DNA of 64,000 nucleotides from JAVBUY01 sp031552735 (GCA_031552735.1 JAVBMF010000033.1:26548-90547); one strand, 5' to 3'; positions 51,757-60,486 are shown, counted from the stretch's first letter. A program made the numbers and translations. Notes: a model not told the origin generated them from the letters alone.

Positions 51757-53667
51757 TCAGGGTATTGTCGCGATGTCAAACGGCCACTGCGCACCGCCCT
51801 TTCGGATGTACAGGCTCTGCGTTCGATCCACGGTCAGCCGCTTGAGCGAGGGGATTTGCAGCAGTTGCCGATAGTCGGTTACCGCCGTATGCGCGATATC
51901 GAGCTCCTCCAATTGCGGCAAGGCAAACAACGGCGACAGGTCCGAAACCGCGTTGCCGTCGATGATCAGCGTCCTCAGCGCGGTCAGCTTCTCCGCGCCA
52001 TCCAGCGATTCCAGCTTGCCGCCGGATACATCCAGCGCGCGAAGGGCCTGCATGTCGCGAAAAATGTCGAGGCTGTAGCCCTCATATTGGGGCAGCGCCA
52101 GCGACTGAAGCTGCGTAAAACGGGCGATGGACGGCAGCGTCCCAATGGGCGCATGGGCTAGGCATAGACGGGTCAGCGCGGGGAATTGCATCAGTGCAGC
52201 CGGGCCGCCGCCCAAGCTTGCATAATCGAGATGCAGCTCTTCAATGGGCAGTGTCGCAAGCGGTGTGATATCGGTGACATCGGTGTCCAGCAGGCGCACG
52301 GACGCAAGCTTGGCGCAACCGGTCAGCGCAAACACGTCGGCGATGTTGGTCGCGCACACGTCCAAAAAGACCAGATCCTGCAGGGAGGACAGCACGGAGA
52401 AATCCGCAATCGGGTTTTCCGCCAGCGCCAGGTGCGTCAGCGACAATCCTTTCAGCGGGCTGATATCGCTAATGCGCTGCTTATATAAAGACAACTGCTT
52501 TAGGTTGGGCAACTGGCGCAGATCGTCCACATACCGGATCGGCCCGCCGTCGACGCGCTGCCCCAGCTGTGTGAACAGCGTTTTTTCCTGCACACGGTAT
52601 GCCACATCGCCCCACACATCATAGGGCACATCGCCGCCGATCATCAGCGCATCGACCTTGCGCAAGTCCCCGCGCAAAAAGGCACTCGTCGACCATGGCG
52701 CACCCAGCCGATACGCGACTGCCTGCGCGATCAGCGGCACGTTGATATACACTTGCTGTGCGTCGCTGCGGGCAAGCTCCGCCGCGCGCTGATCTTGCGC
52801 CTGCTTCACTTGCATCGCAATACCGCCCGCAAGCAGCAGCGCAACAGCCAACAAAACCCATTTGCGCAGGCGATGCTGTGCGCGATGCAGCGCGCGATAC
52901 AGTTGCTCGATGGACGCATAGCGGCGGTCCGGATCAAACAGCGTGCAGCGGCGGATGATTTGCTTGAGCCACAATGGCGCGTCGCAAGCTTGCAAGCCGT
53001 CCACCCGCACATCATTGGTCATCAAATACAGGCTCAGCATGCCGATGCCGAATACATCCGTGCGCGTATCACTGCGCCGCGCGCCAAATTGCTCCGGCGC
53101 GGCGATGGTCAGCGTGCCGAGCAGCTGCGTGTCCGCGTCCTTGATCGGGTCAATTCTCTGGCAACTGTCCAGATCAATCAGCACCAGCCGATTCTCCGGC
53201 GTCACGATGAAATTCTGCGGCTTGATGTCGCGATGGACGATAGCCGGGGTCTGCCGGTGCAATTTGGAGATGATGTCGCACGCCCGCATCGTCCATCGAA
53301 CGATTTCCGATGGCGTGAGCTTATGTTCTTCGGCGTAGGCGGCCAGCGTTTTTCCCGGCACATATTCTCTGAGCAACAAGGTGCGATTCCCCTGCTCCTC
53401 TATCGCCTTGACGCGGGGAAAGCATGCATCCTTCAGGCCGGAAAGCAGCGCATACTCGTTTCGCAACAACTGCCGCCGATAATCGCGGCCAATTTTCAAA
53501 ACGAAGGTATCTCCCGCTTCGTTTCCCACGAGAAACGCTTGGCACATGGAACCCTCATGCAGCAACGAGCGAACCGTATACATCCGTCCCGCCACCGTAC
53601 ACAAAGGCTCCCGCGTCATTTCCTGATCGAAGGCATCCATATACGCACCGAAATCTTCCATACGCAT
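51757..53667 (-). CDS. Membrane Ser/Thr protein kinase with extracytoplasmic leucine-rich repeats
   Basis: The 636-residue protein has an N-terminal Hanks-type kinase domain (about 27-265) with the ATP lysine in FVLKIG (about K58), HRDIKPQN (about 145-152), an IDLDSCQ segment in place of the DFG motif (D165 retained, F and G replaced), and an APEQFG activation-segment motif. A transmembrane helix (~270-287) leads to an exported half with leucine-rich repeats of the internalin type (~360-620; LxNLKQLxLYxxxISDIxPLxxLxLTHLxLAxNxI). It resembles PknB-like sensors but with LRRs in place of PASTA domains. Overlapping or close genes: XRE regulator 12 bases upstream, GH5-like gene downstream. Confidence 0.88.
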   Translation of the reverse strand: MRMEDFGAYMDAFDQEMTREPLCTVAGRMYTVRSLLHEGSMCQAFLVGNEAGDTFVLKIGRDYRRQLLRNEYALLSGLKDACFPRVKAIEEQGNRTLLLREYVPGKTLAAYAEEHKLTPSEIVRWTMRACDIISKLHRQTPAIVHRDIKPQNFIVTPENRLVLIDLDSCQRIDPIKDADTQLLGTLTIAAPEQFGARRSDTRTDVFGIGMLSLYLMTNDVRVDGLQACDAPLWLKQIIRRCTLFDPDRRYASIEQLYRALHRAQHRLRKWVLLAVALLLAGGIAMQVKQAQDQRAAELARSDAQQVYINVPLIAQAVAYRLGAPWSTSAFLRGDLRKVDALMIGGDVPYDVWGDVAYRVQEKTLFTQLGQRVDGGPIRYVDDLRQLPNLKQLSLYKQRISDISPLKGLSLTHLALAENPIADFSVLSSLQDLVFLDVCATNIADVFALTGCAKLASVRLLDTDVTDITPLATLPIEELHLDYASLGGGPAALMQFPALTRLCLAHAPIGTLPSIARFTQLQSLALPQYEGYSLDIFRDMQALRALDVSGGKLESLDGAEKLTALRTLIIDGNAVSDLSPLFALPQLEELDIAHTAVTDYRQLLQIPSLKRLTVDRTQSLYIRKGGAQWPFDIATIP

Positions 53668-53679
53668 GCCACTCTTTTC

Positions 53680-54111
53680 TCATTCTGTCATGTCCAGCAG
53701 CGGCTGTTCACCGATGGATCGCAGGGCCTCATCGGTTTCCGTCAATGTGTAGTGATGCTGCACCGCATAGATGAGTGCCGCATCCCGGCGCACGCGCGGA
53801 TACAGCACGCCCCGCTGGGCAACCGTCAACAAACGCTGCGTCTCCTCCAGCGAAAGCTCCAGCGCCAGCGCCATGCGCAGCAATATATCGCGTCCGGGCT
53901 TGCGGGTGCCGTTCAATATCTGATACACAAAAGGCTTGCTGACCAGCATGCGCTGCATCAGCACGGATGCGGAAACGCCGGATTTCTGGAGCTGCGCCTG
54001 CAGATGTCCATCCAGCGTAACTTCTTCGGCTTTGCTCTCCAGCGCCTGGTTTAGCATAGGGGCTTGAGAAATCGTACGCAGCAAGCTAGTTGTCGTCCGC
54101 TGTTCCTTCAT
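53680..54111 (-). CDS. XRE-like helix-turn-helix protein paired with the kinase
   Basis: The 143-residue protein has a helix-turn-helix from about residue 40 (QLQKSGVSASVLMQRMLVSKPFVYQILNGTRKPGRDILLRMALALELSLEETQRLL), like XRE/HipB regulators, followed by a C-terminal segment (LYPRVRRDAALIYAVQHHYTLTETDEALRSIGEQPLL). I chose the ATG at 54111, with GGGGG 8 bases away; the longer frame extends into the recombinase gene. It directly precedes the membrane kinase, so it could be phosphorylated by it or regulate it. Confidence 0.75.
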   Translation of the reverse strand: MKEQRTTTSLLRTISQAPMLNQALESKAEEVTLDGHLQAQLQKSGVSASVLMQRMLVSKPFVYQILNGTRKPGRDILLRMALALELSLEETQRLLTVAQRGVLYPRVRRDAALIYAVQHHYTLTETDEALRSIGEQPLLDMTE

Positions 54112-54224
54112 CCATCCATCCCCCGCTTTTTTCCAAGTCGGTCGCATGCTTTGGCTTATTATAACATTTTCCAGAGAGCGTTTCAAAACGAAGATTGCAC
54201 GGGTTGCGGCGCGGTTTTCGTGGT

Positions 54225-55769
54225 TTATTGAATGCACTTTGATGCATGAGCAGGGGAACGATTCCGAGCAGCAAGCAAAAACCCCCGGAAGCACAATGCT
54301 TTCCGAGGGTGTGGCGGAGCGCCCGCGTCCAAATCCGAACCCATTATTTGGTTGAACGTTACGGTTTTTGCACCTGCCTCACTGTTGTAGTTGAGGATAG
54401 CTTTGTCATCATATAGATAAACGGAGTTCACAAAAGCGTCGACTAGGTGCTTCCTATACGCAGGATCATCAATGTCACCATCTTTGAACCGGCTCAGCCA
54501 GTGAACCACCTTTTCGTGCGTCAGCATGGATTTCTCGATCTTTTCTTTCGCGATGCTGATCTCCAATTCCATCTTACGGGCTTCCAGATCGTCCAGCCGC
54601 TGTTTGGCCGAGGCATTAAACAGGCCTTGCTGAATGGCGTCAAGCAGGTTGGAAATTGCCTTGGCAACTTCATCATGCTGCTTTTGCAGAACCGCCAGTA
54701 CGGAGTTCTCTTTTTTCCGCAGCGCCACAATTCTCTCTGCCAGCCGCTCGATGGCCTCATCGTTCAGCACCAGTTCCTTGGTCTTCTCCACTACGTATCG
54801 CTCGATAAAGTCTTTGCGAACCGCCTTCTTGTCGCAGGACCTCTTGTAAATGGCGTTGCCGCACTTGTAGTAGTGATGTACTTTCCCGGTTTTGCTGGTG
54901 CCGCTGGTTCCAACCATGAAAACACCGTCGTGCCCACAAAAGAGTTTGGTGGTCAGTATAAATTCATCCGGTGCTTTGGCGGACGCAGGCGCATGCCGGT
55001 TCTTCTCCATACGGGCTTGCACCCTGTCCCAAAGCTCCGGCGACACAATGGCGGGCATCCCGTCCGGCACGACATGATCCCCATGCCGATATTCACCTAA
55101 GTAGCGCCGGTTTTTGAGAAGATTGTGCATGCTGCTCTTGTTGGTGTACTTGTATTTGTTGTTGGTAAAAACGCTGCGGCTGTTCAGCGCCTCGCTGATT
55201 TCGGCGACGGTCTGCCCGTCAGCATACTTCTCAAAGATTTCGCGCACGATGGGCGCGGTCAGCGGGTCGGGCTCGAATAGCTTGTCCGCATTCACCTGAT
55301 ACCCAAAGGGAATGAAGCCGCCATTGTATCGGCACTTCAAGGCGTTTTCCGTCTGCCCACGTTTGATTTTCACGGCCAGTTCCGCCGAATAGTATTCCGC
55401 CATCCCTTCAAGAATGGCTTCGAGGATAATGCCCTCCGGTCCCTCGGAGATATTCTCTTTTGCGGAAACTACCTTGACATCGTTCCTGCGGAGAATCGCG
55501 CGATAAGTAGCTGAGTCCACCCGATTACGGGAAAACCGATCCAACTTCCAAACCAGCACCACATCAAATTGCTTTTTGCCGCTGTCGGAAATCATCTTCT
55601 GAAACTCAGGCCGTTCGTCGGTTTTCGCCGATAGCGCCCGGTCGATATAGCTGCCGATGATGGTGAGGTTCTGCCGCTCGGCAAATTCTTTGCACTCGCG
55701 AAGCTGGCCTTCGATGGATTCTTCGCGCTGATTGTCGCTCGAATAGCGGGCATAAATCACAGCTTTCAT
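54225..55769 (-). CDS. Large serine recombinase
   Basis: The 514-residue protein has the resolvase catalytic domain (MKAVIYARYSSDNQREESIEGQ with the catalytic Ser near 10; VWKLDRFSRNRVDSA), a recombinase domain (FIPFGYQVNADK...), a zinc-ribbon region (LFCGHDG, KCGNAIYKRSC) and a C-terminal coiled coil (~340-440). This is the layout of integrases of clostridial integrative elements. It normally needs no host factors and acts at short att sites. The last ~35 residues (from HPRKALCFRGF) lie beyond the terminator hairpin at 54276-54309 and look unlike the family, so the true end may have been altered at the integration junction. Confidence 0.88.
   Translation of the reverse strand: MKAVIYARYSSDNQREESIEGQLRECKEFAERQNLTIIGSYIDRALSAKTDERPEFQKMISDSGKKQFDVVLVWKLDRFSRNRVDSATYRAILRRNDVKVVSAKENISEGPEGIILEAILEGMAEYYSAELAVKIKRGQTENALKCRYNGGFIPFGYQVNADKLFEPDPLTAPIVREIFEKYADGQTVAEISEALNSRSVFTNNKYKYTNKSSMHNLLKNRRYLGEYRHGDHVVPDGMPAIVSPELWDRVQARMEKNRHAPASAKAPDEFILTTKLFCGHDGVFMVGTSGTSKTGKVHHYYKCGNAIYKRSCDKKAVRKDFIERYVVEKTKELVLNDEAIERLAERIVALRKKENSVLAVLQKQHDEVAKAISNLLDAIQQGLFNASAKQRLDDLEARKMELEISIAKEKIEKSMLTHEKVVHWLSRFKDGDIDDPAYRKHLVDAFVNSVYLYDDKAILNYNSEAGAKTVTFNQIMGSDLDAGAPPHPRKALCFRGFLLAARNRSPAHASKCIQ
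54276..54309 (-). terminator. Terminator inside the 3' end of the recombinase frame
   Basis: On the minus strand CCCTCGGAAAGC and GCTTCCGGGGG form a strong stem followed by TTTTT. The recombinase reading frame passes through it, which implies the original stop codon lay before this point. Confidence 0.8.
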
Positions 55770-55784
55770 CTTGTCACATCCTTC

Positions 55785-55810
55785 TAATTAGGGCGAATTC
55801 GCCATAATTA
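55785..55810. promoter_or_regulatory. 26-base palindrome between the DinD-like and recombinase genes
   Basis: TAATTA-G-GGCGAATTCGCC-A-TAATTA is self-complementary except for one pair. It overlaps the DinD-like stop codon and lies 16-41 bases upstream of the recombinase ATG. It could be a repressor site controlling recombinase expression or a recombinase-binding site. Confidence 0.65.
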
Positions 55811-56665
55811 CTCGTCTAGCATCAATGGTTTCTTCTTTTGCTTGAGTGCGTTCAACTGCTCGCGCTCAATTTGTGATATGCTCTTTTCCGGCCTTGGCAA
55901 ATCCTCCGGCATGACACCGCCGACACGCTCAATCGCCGCCCGAACCTCGCGCCCAACAACATAGTGAGCATCACTGGCTGCATCTGCGCCCTGGACGTTT
56001 TCGCGCCGCAGCTTGCTCTCTGCCTGGGAAATGCGAAACAAGTTGGCGATCAGTTCTTCGCTGCTCATGTAGTCCAGTATCTTTTCGCGGATGGATAGGT
56101 TTTTCTTGTCGTGGATATCATCAACGGTCATGCCGCCGTACAAGCCCATATAGCCCGCGTTTTGAAAGATAGCAAACTCCTCGTTGGTAATCACACCGGC
56201 ATCATGCGCCGCCTCTGCGAGCATTTGATTCCATTGCTTGATGTCGCCGCGGATAACGAGTCGCTTATTATCCTCGTCAAGCTGATTGAACTTGTCGGCG
56301 ATCTCCTGCCGATAGGTCTGAATCGCAAAATACGTTTGGCCAAGGGCAATCACTTCTTTGCGCGGATCACCATTTTGAACGATAAGGTAACAAGCGTAGC
56401 GCGACAGTTCGAAGTCTTTGATTTCTCTTTTTGCCCCTTTGCCAGTATCGATCATTTTCCTGATGTCAGGAAAATGATCTGTGATTTCAAAACCGCTGTT
56501 TATGCAGGCCAGCATCGCGCGATCAATGACCTTTGCAAAGTTCTCCCATTTCAAATAGTCTAAAACGGGAGCGAGCTCGCGCGCTAACCAGAATTCACTT
56601 CCATCCGGGCGAGTGTGTTTGATATCTTCAAATCGTTTATATTCCGGGGCGGTAAGCTTGCTCAT
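55808..56665 (-). CDS. DinD-like (DNA-damage-inducible protein D) protein
   Basis: The 285-residue protein (KRFEDIKHTRPDGSEFWLARELAPVLDYLKWENFAKVIDRAMLACINSGFEITDHF ... RYACYLIVQNGDPRKEVIALGQTYFAIQTYRQEIADKF) matches the DinD/BRO-N-type family found in plasmids, phages and integrative elements. In E. coli DinD is LexA-regulated and inhibits RecA-mediated strand exchange. Its start overlaps the stop of the XRE repressor gene as ATGA, so the two are coupled. Confidence 0.85.
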   Translation of the reverse strand: MSKLTAPEYKRFEDIKHTRPDGSEFWLARELAPVLDYLKWENFAKVIDRAMLACINSGFEITDHFPDIRKMIDTGKGAKREIKDFELSRYACYLIVQNGDPRKEVIALGQTYFAIQTYRQEIADKFNQLDEDNKRLVIRGDIKQWNQMLAEAAHDAGVITNEEFAIFQNAGYMGLYGGMTVDDIHDKKNLSIREKILDYMSSEELIANLFRISQAESKLRRENVQGADAASDAHYVVGREVRAAIERVGGVMPEDLPRPEKSISQIEREQLNALKQKKKPLMLDE

Positions 56666-57018
56666 TTCTTCACCTCCGCCATCATCCGAAAGAGCGTTTC
56701 TTTCATCTTTTCGCTCACAGGGGACTCCGGGTCAAAACACATCTCGATGAACTGGCGCATATGCGGATTGTCAATGGAGACATTCCGCTTGTATTCATAC
56801 AGCTCTCCTTGTGGTTTTTCTGTTCGAGCAAAAATGTAATCCATCGATACATCAAAATAATCTGCGTATGCACGAAAGAGCGCGACAGTTGGTGTGGACT
56901 GACCGTTCTCATAACGATTGATGTTTGATTGATTGGAGCCAAGCACTTCTGCCATTTTCGCTTGCGAGAGCATCGCACCTTCGCGCAGGGCTCTAAATCG
57001 CTTCCCCACATCTTTCAT
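56662..57018 (-). CDS. XRE-family repressor of the mobile element
   Basis: The 118-residue protein has an N-terminal Cro/CI-type helix-turn-helix (VGKRFRALREGAMLSQAKMAEVLGSNQSNINRYENGQSTPTVALFRAYADYFDVSMDYIF, residues ~4-64) and a short C-terminal segment. GGGAGG precedes the ATG by 8 bases. It is the first gene of the element operon (repressor-dinD, then recombinase) and probably controls it by binding the direct repeats in its own promoter. Confidence 0.9.
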   Translation of the reverse strand: MKDVGKRFRALREGAMLSQAKMAEVLGSNQSNINRYENGQSTPTVALFRAYADYFDVSMDYIFARTEKPQGELYEYKRNVSIDNPHMRQFIEMCFDPESPVSEKMKETLFRMMAEVKK

Positions 57019-57046
57019 TGAAATAACCTCCCATTCAGATGCGTTT

Positions 57047-57078
57047 ATTGTAACTCAAAATAAAAAACATCGCAACTC
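57047..57078 (-). promoter_or_regulatory. Promoter with paired operator-like repeats for the XRE gene
   Basis: The minus strand has TTGCGA (57075-57070), 17 bases, TACAAT (57052-57047). Each box lies inside a direct repeat, GAGTTGCGAT (57078-57069) and GAGTTACAAT (57056-57047), set 22 bases apart (two helical turns). A further palindrome GGTTCAAGTGAACC lies upstream at 57101-57114. Confidence 0.65.
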
Positions 57079-57180
57079 GTTTTTTGAATTTTGTAGAATT
57101 GGTTCAAGTGAACCACGAGATGTCTCTGGAAAGCGCACGCTGTACTTCGTCCGCTTGCGAAGCAAGCGAAAAGCAAAACA

Positions 57181-57302
57181 AAGCAATGCTGTCTGCAAAG
57201 GTGAAGCGGACAGCATTGCTTCGTTTTGAAGGTTTTAGAGAAATGGCTATCCATTTTCTCTGAAACCAGGGGTTTCCAAAGGGGGCTTCAGCCACCCTTT
57301 GG
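57181..57302. repeat. Cluster of three hairpins at the element end
   Basis: The stems are AAGCAATGCTGTC/GACAGCATTGCTT (57181-57193 and 57209-57221), AGAGAAATGG/CCATTTTCTCT (57237-57261) and CCAAAGGG/CCCTTTGG (57276-57283 and 57295-57302). The order and sequence feel like a recurrent clostridial element end. No open frame here is supported. Confidence 0.6.
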
Positions 57303-57333
57303 CACACGATTTTGCGCAGCAAAGTCTAGTGTG

Positions 57334-57456
57334 TTATGCCTGCCCTCCGACTGACGCGAAAACCGCAGTTTGTGCGGCAGGAAAGCGGCGGGAGGTTTGC
57401 GAGCGGGAAGTGAGCAAAGCTCATGGCGGTTTCGGTGAGGAGGGCGGGCATACTAA
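57334..57456. repeat. MITE-like segment with imperfect terminal inverted repeats
   Basis: The left end (TTATGCCTGCCCTCC ... CGAAAACCGC) and the reversed right end (AGTATGCCCGCCCTCC ... CCGAAACCGC) are imperfect inverted copies about 30 bases long, bounding a 123-base unit. It sits exactly where the DHDPS-like frame stops resembling its family (about 57469), so it may have inserted into or mediated a break in that gene. Confidence 0.5.
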
Positions 57457-57468
57457 CTCTATCGTTGG

Positions 57469-57820
57469 AGAATCTGTAGTATGTCGGTGGGATGGAGGAT
57501 ATCGCGTGCGCTCCAACGGCTTGTGCGTGCTGGGCAAGCTGCTTGGCTTCTTTCACAGACATCGCACCGACGTGCACAATCAGCGGGATATCGCAGCCGG
57601 TTTCCTCGGCTGTGATTTCAACGACGCGCATGCGCTCTTGCGTGGTCATCATCAGCCCTTCGCCGGTCGTGCCCGCCAGGTACAATCCGCCGATGGCATA
57701 ACGCATCAGATGGCGAACCACGCTGCGCAGGCGTTGCTCATCTAGTGCGTCCTGCTCGTCAAAGCAGGTGATCAACGCCGGAATCACCCCGCGAATTTGA
57801 TTCAACGCAAACTGCCTCAT
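57469..57820 (-). pseudogene. Truncated DHDPS/NAL-family aldolase gene
   Basis: The first ~117 residues (RGVIPALITCFDEQDALDEQRLRSVVRHLMRYAIGGLYLAGTTGEGLMMTTQERMRVVEITAEETGCDIPLIVHVGAMSVKEAKQLAQHAQAVGAHAISSIPPTYYRF) match the dihydrodipicolinate synthase/N-acetylneuraminate lyase family, including the GTTGEG motif. The frame then enters the MITE-like segment and loses all similarity; the half with the catalytic lysine is missing. GGAGG precedes the ATG at 57820 by 7 bases. It follows the RraA-like fragment after 21 bases, so both belong to one former operon. Confidence 0.85.
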
Positions 57821-57841
57821 CAAACCGCCTCCTTTCGCGCA

Positions 57842-58231
57842 TTACCATTCACCCTTGCTGCCATACTGCTTTTCGGCAGCCTTGCCGAATGCCATGCCTG
57901 CCTTGGATATCTGGCTGCGAATTTCGTCAAAACTCTTGCCCGCACCGCTTCTGCCTGCGATGATCACCGAGTTGCACTCGTTGTCATCCATAAAGCGCGC
58001 CGCCTCCAATAGACGCGCCTCATCCTCCTGGGGAACGGCCAGAAAGCCGTGCTTATCAGCGTGGAGGAGTTGCCCGGGTTGCACCTTGCAGCCAAACACC
58101 TCCACCTCGCAGCCCCAGCGCACCGGCGTGGAATACGCATGCCCCACGCACAGGCGACGCGCCAGCGCTTTGAAGCCCGCGTTGCGCATTTCGTCCACAT
58201 CACGCACCGCGCCGTCGGTGATAGTTCCCAC
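57842..58231 (-). pseudogene. RraA-like gene lacking its N-terminal half
   Basis: The 129-residue frame begins inside the conserved core of the RraA/HMG-aldolase-like family: GTITDGAVRDVDEMRNAGFKALARRLCVGHAY... then HADKHGFLAVPQED, which contains the ligand-binding Arg and Asp. The first ~90 residues are missing. It starts 5 bases after the truncated end of the upstream AraC-type gene, so one deletion probably removed the end of that gene and the start of this one. Members act on 4-carboxy-2-oxo acids in aromatic or sugar-acid catabolism. Confidence 0.82.
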
Positions 58232-58236
58232 GCAGC

Positions 58237-60486
58237 CTATCCCACTGCTTCGGCGATGTCCTTTATTTTCATATGGGTGCCATACAAGAGTTCAACGCTG
58301 CGCTGCAGGCGGATGGCGGTCAGGTGCTCGATAAAAGTCTTTCCCGTCTTATCTTTAAACACGCGCGTAAGGTAATCTGGGTTTAGCTCTACGCGCTCAG
58401 CCACATTGCTCAGCGAAAGATCCTTTCTAGCATAGTCGGACGCGATGATGGCCAGCATCTGGGCGACTCGAGAATCATCTTTGCTCTCCATGCGCTCGCG
58501 GCAAATGCTTGTCAAATGACGCACGCCGACCTCAATGCCCTCCACAGCCGCCACCTCGTTGTGGTGGATGAGCTGGGCAGTCACATCGTTGAGCACGCGG
58601 TACATCTCCTCATCACGCAGATTGAGCTCTTCGACGATATCAAAGAGCTTGCTTAACAAGCGCAAGAAAATGTCATTGATCTTCGCACGGGAGAGATTGG
58701 GATACCCCTTGAGCAACGTCTGAAAATACTCGCCCAGAATACTGATTGCAGCCTGCTCCTTGCCAGCGCGAATTGCGGTAAATAACGCTGCTGGCGGCTG
58801 GATGGTCTTGGGGTTCGCGCTTGCATCAGACAATTGAATATCACCAAAGTCCACAATGCTGTTGGCAGGCACAAACACCGCATGGGATAGCGCCTGCTGT
58901 GCCTGTGTATACGCGTCGTGCAAGTCCGATATCTCGGCTTGCGCGCTGCTGATGCCGACCGAGCAAGACACCCTTAACTCCGCCACAACATCGCTGACCA
59001 ATCTTTCGATACACGCGAACATCTGCGTGGTTTGTTGCGGGGATACGTTGAGCACGATTACATAACGATCCACGACATCTTGCATAGTGAAGTATTGCTT
59101 TGTAAAAGGTTGGAAGGCCTTGGCAATCAGTCCCTCCACGCGCATGCTCTGTGCCACGCTGCTGGCAATCTCATTGTCCTCCACGCCAAACAGATTCTTG
59201 AGCTGCAACGCCGCCACGCGAAAGGGAGTGGCGTTTAGTGGTACATGCAGATACGCCAGCTTATCCCATATCTCTTGTCCAGAGTCGCCCTTGCCGGTGA
59301 GCAACGCATGCATGTATCGCTCCTTATATACCGGCAGCATTTGCTCCACTTTCTTCTCCAGGCTGTCCCACTGTTGATATGCCCATTGGATGTTTTCATG
59401 AATAAAGCGCATTTCATTCTTTTCGCCCTGGCGGTCTCCGCGCAAGCTATCCACAATCTTGGAAATCGGCTTGTACCAATAAATTGCCCACAAGAGAATT
59501 GCGGCCATCACCAGGGTGGTCAACGCCACAAGCACAAAACTAAAGACGCTATACACACGGTTTTGCGCGCGGAACAAATCTCTGGTGCGCGTCAAGCTGA
59601 CAGTCCACCAGTGCAAGCGCTGCGAATAGATGCCTGTCACATAATACGTGCCGTCGTCCAATGCGGTCTGCGTAGCAAACATCGCCTCTTTATCCCAATT
59701 CTGCAGCATCGCGTAGATCGGCGCCATCTGCTCTGCTTGCAGCTCTTGCCGCGATAGCACGGCTCTATGGTCTTTAATGGCCATGATGCGCCCTTGGCTA
59801 TTGGAAAAGAGGTTTGCGCTGAGGTACGCATAAAAATCCTGCGGCAACAGATTAATCACAAACACTTGGCTTTCGCCCTGCTGTCGCAAGCCATAGTAGA
59901 CACTTAGCACCTCTTGGCTCACACCAAACTTGTCCTTTGCCGAGCGCTCCACCATGCCCAGTTGCACTACTTGGCTGCTAAGCACATCCCACAAGCCGTC
60001 GTCATAGAATTGCTCCTGCGGAATGATCTCACGATCGCTGGTGATAACGACATCCTTCTTATAATCGATGAAGTAGACCGACTGAATAAACGCACTGCCC
60101 ATCTTTTCGGCGCTAAGCCGATCAAATATTTTTCCCTTTGTCGAGATGTAGTCATACAGTTCCTTCAGTGTTTGGTTTTCCTTATAATCCCGATTGGTTT
60201 CAAACCATTCCACCGGTTTTTCTATCGCATGAAAATTTTTAAAAACGTAATCATCTTTGAGCAAGCGGCAGTTGTTCTGCACTTGCTGGATAATTGACTC
60301 GATGGCATTATTGGTCAAGAGCAGAAGGCGCTCGTTAGCTGTGATGATCTCACTGTTGACCGAATGCAAAATATTCGTGTATGTCACGATGCTAATGACC
60401 ATCATCGGCAATATCGAAATAAACACCACCGTGAGCACCGTCTTATATAGATATCCTCGCCGGGCAAACGCTTGGGAAAACTTCAT
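58237..60486 (-). CDS. Membrane-bound AraC-type sensor regulator, C-terminally truncated
   Basis: About 749 residues: a transmembrane helix (~14-36), a large extracytoplasmic sensor region (~37-300), a second helix (~300-328), a cytosolic linker with a GGDEF-like degenerate segment, and an AraC DNA-binding domain from ~650 (SDYARKDLSLSNVAERVELNPDYLTRVFKDKTGKTFIEHLTAIRLQRSVELLYGTHMKIKDIAEAVG). The frame ends at AEAVG, inside the second helix-turn-helix; the final ~30-40 residues (YSNxxYFSRxFKKxxGxTP) are missing. DNA binding is probably impaired. ATG 60486 has GGGAG upstream. It resembles the sensors of the YesN-like or AraC regulators of sugar-uptake operons. Confidence 0.88.
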   Translation of the reverse strand: MKFSQAFARRGYLYKTVLTVVFISILPMMVISIVTYTNILHSVNSEIITANERLLLLTNNAIESIIQQVQNNCRLLKDDYVFKNFHAIEKPVEWFETNRDYKENQTLKELYDYISTKGKIFDRLSAEKMGSAFIQSVYFIDYKKDVVITSDREIIPQEQFYDDGLWDVLSSQVVQLGMVERSAKDKFGVSQEVLSVYYGLRQQGESQVFVINLLPQDFYAYLSANLFSNSQGRIMAIKDHRAVLSRQELQAEQMAPIYAMLQNWDKEAMFATQTALDDGTYYVTGIYSQRLHWWTVSLTRTRDLFRAQNRVYSVFSFVLVALTTLVMAAILLWAIYWYKPISKIVDSLRGDRQGEKNEMRFIHENIQWAYQQWDSLEKKVEQMLPVYKERYMHALLTGKGDSGQEIWDKLAYLHVPLNATPFRVAALQLKNLFGVEDNEIASSVAQSMRVEGLIAKAFQPFTKQYFTMQDVVDRYVIVLNVSPQQTTQMFACIERLVSDVVAELRVSCSVGISSAQAEISDLHDAYTQAQQALSHAVFVPANSIVDFGDIQLSDASANPKTIQPPAALFTAIRAGKEQAAISILGEYFQTLLKGYPNLSRAKINDIFLRLLSKLFDIVEELNLRDEEMYRVLNDVTAQLIHHNEVAAVEGIEVGVRHLTSICRERMESKDDSRVAQMLAIIASDYARKDLSLSNVAERVELNPDYLTRVFKDKTGKTFIEHLTAIRLQRSVELLYGTHMKIKDIAEAVG

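Larger units (their letters stand above)
54225..57302. mobile_element. Small integrative element (serine recombinase, DinD-like, XRE repressor)
   Basis: Three minus-strand genes (recombinase, DinD-like protein, XRE repressor) lie between a host-type regulator/kinase pair and a decayed catabolic operon. The segment has more A and T than its surroundings, especially 56,650-57,120, carries its own promoter and operator-like repeats, and ends in a cluster of hairpins. I found no matching direct repeats to mark att sites, so the ends are approximate. With about 3 kb and no transfer genes it is either a minimal mobilised unit or a remnant of a larger element. Confidence 0.6.

Noticed and set aside
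54225..54294. Longer start for the HTH protein extending into the recombinase gene
   Set aside because: The extra residues lack family pattern and the ATG at 54111 has its own ribosome site.
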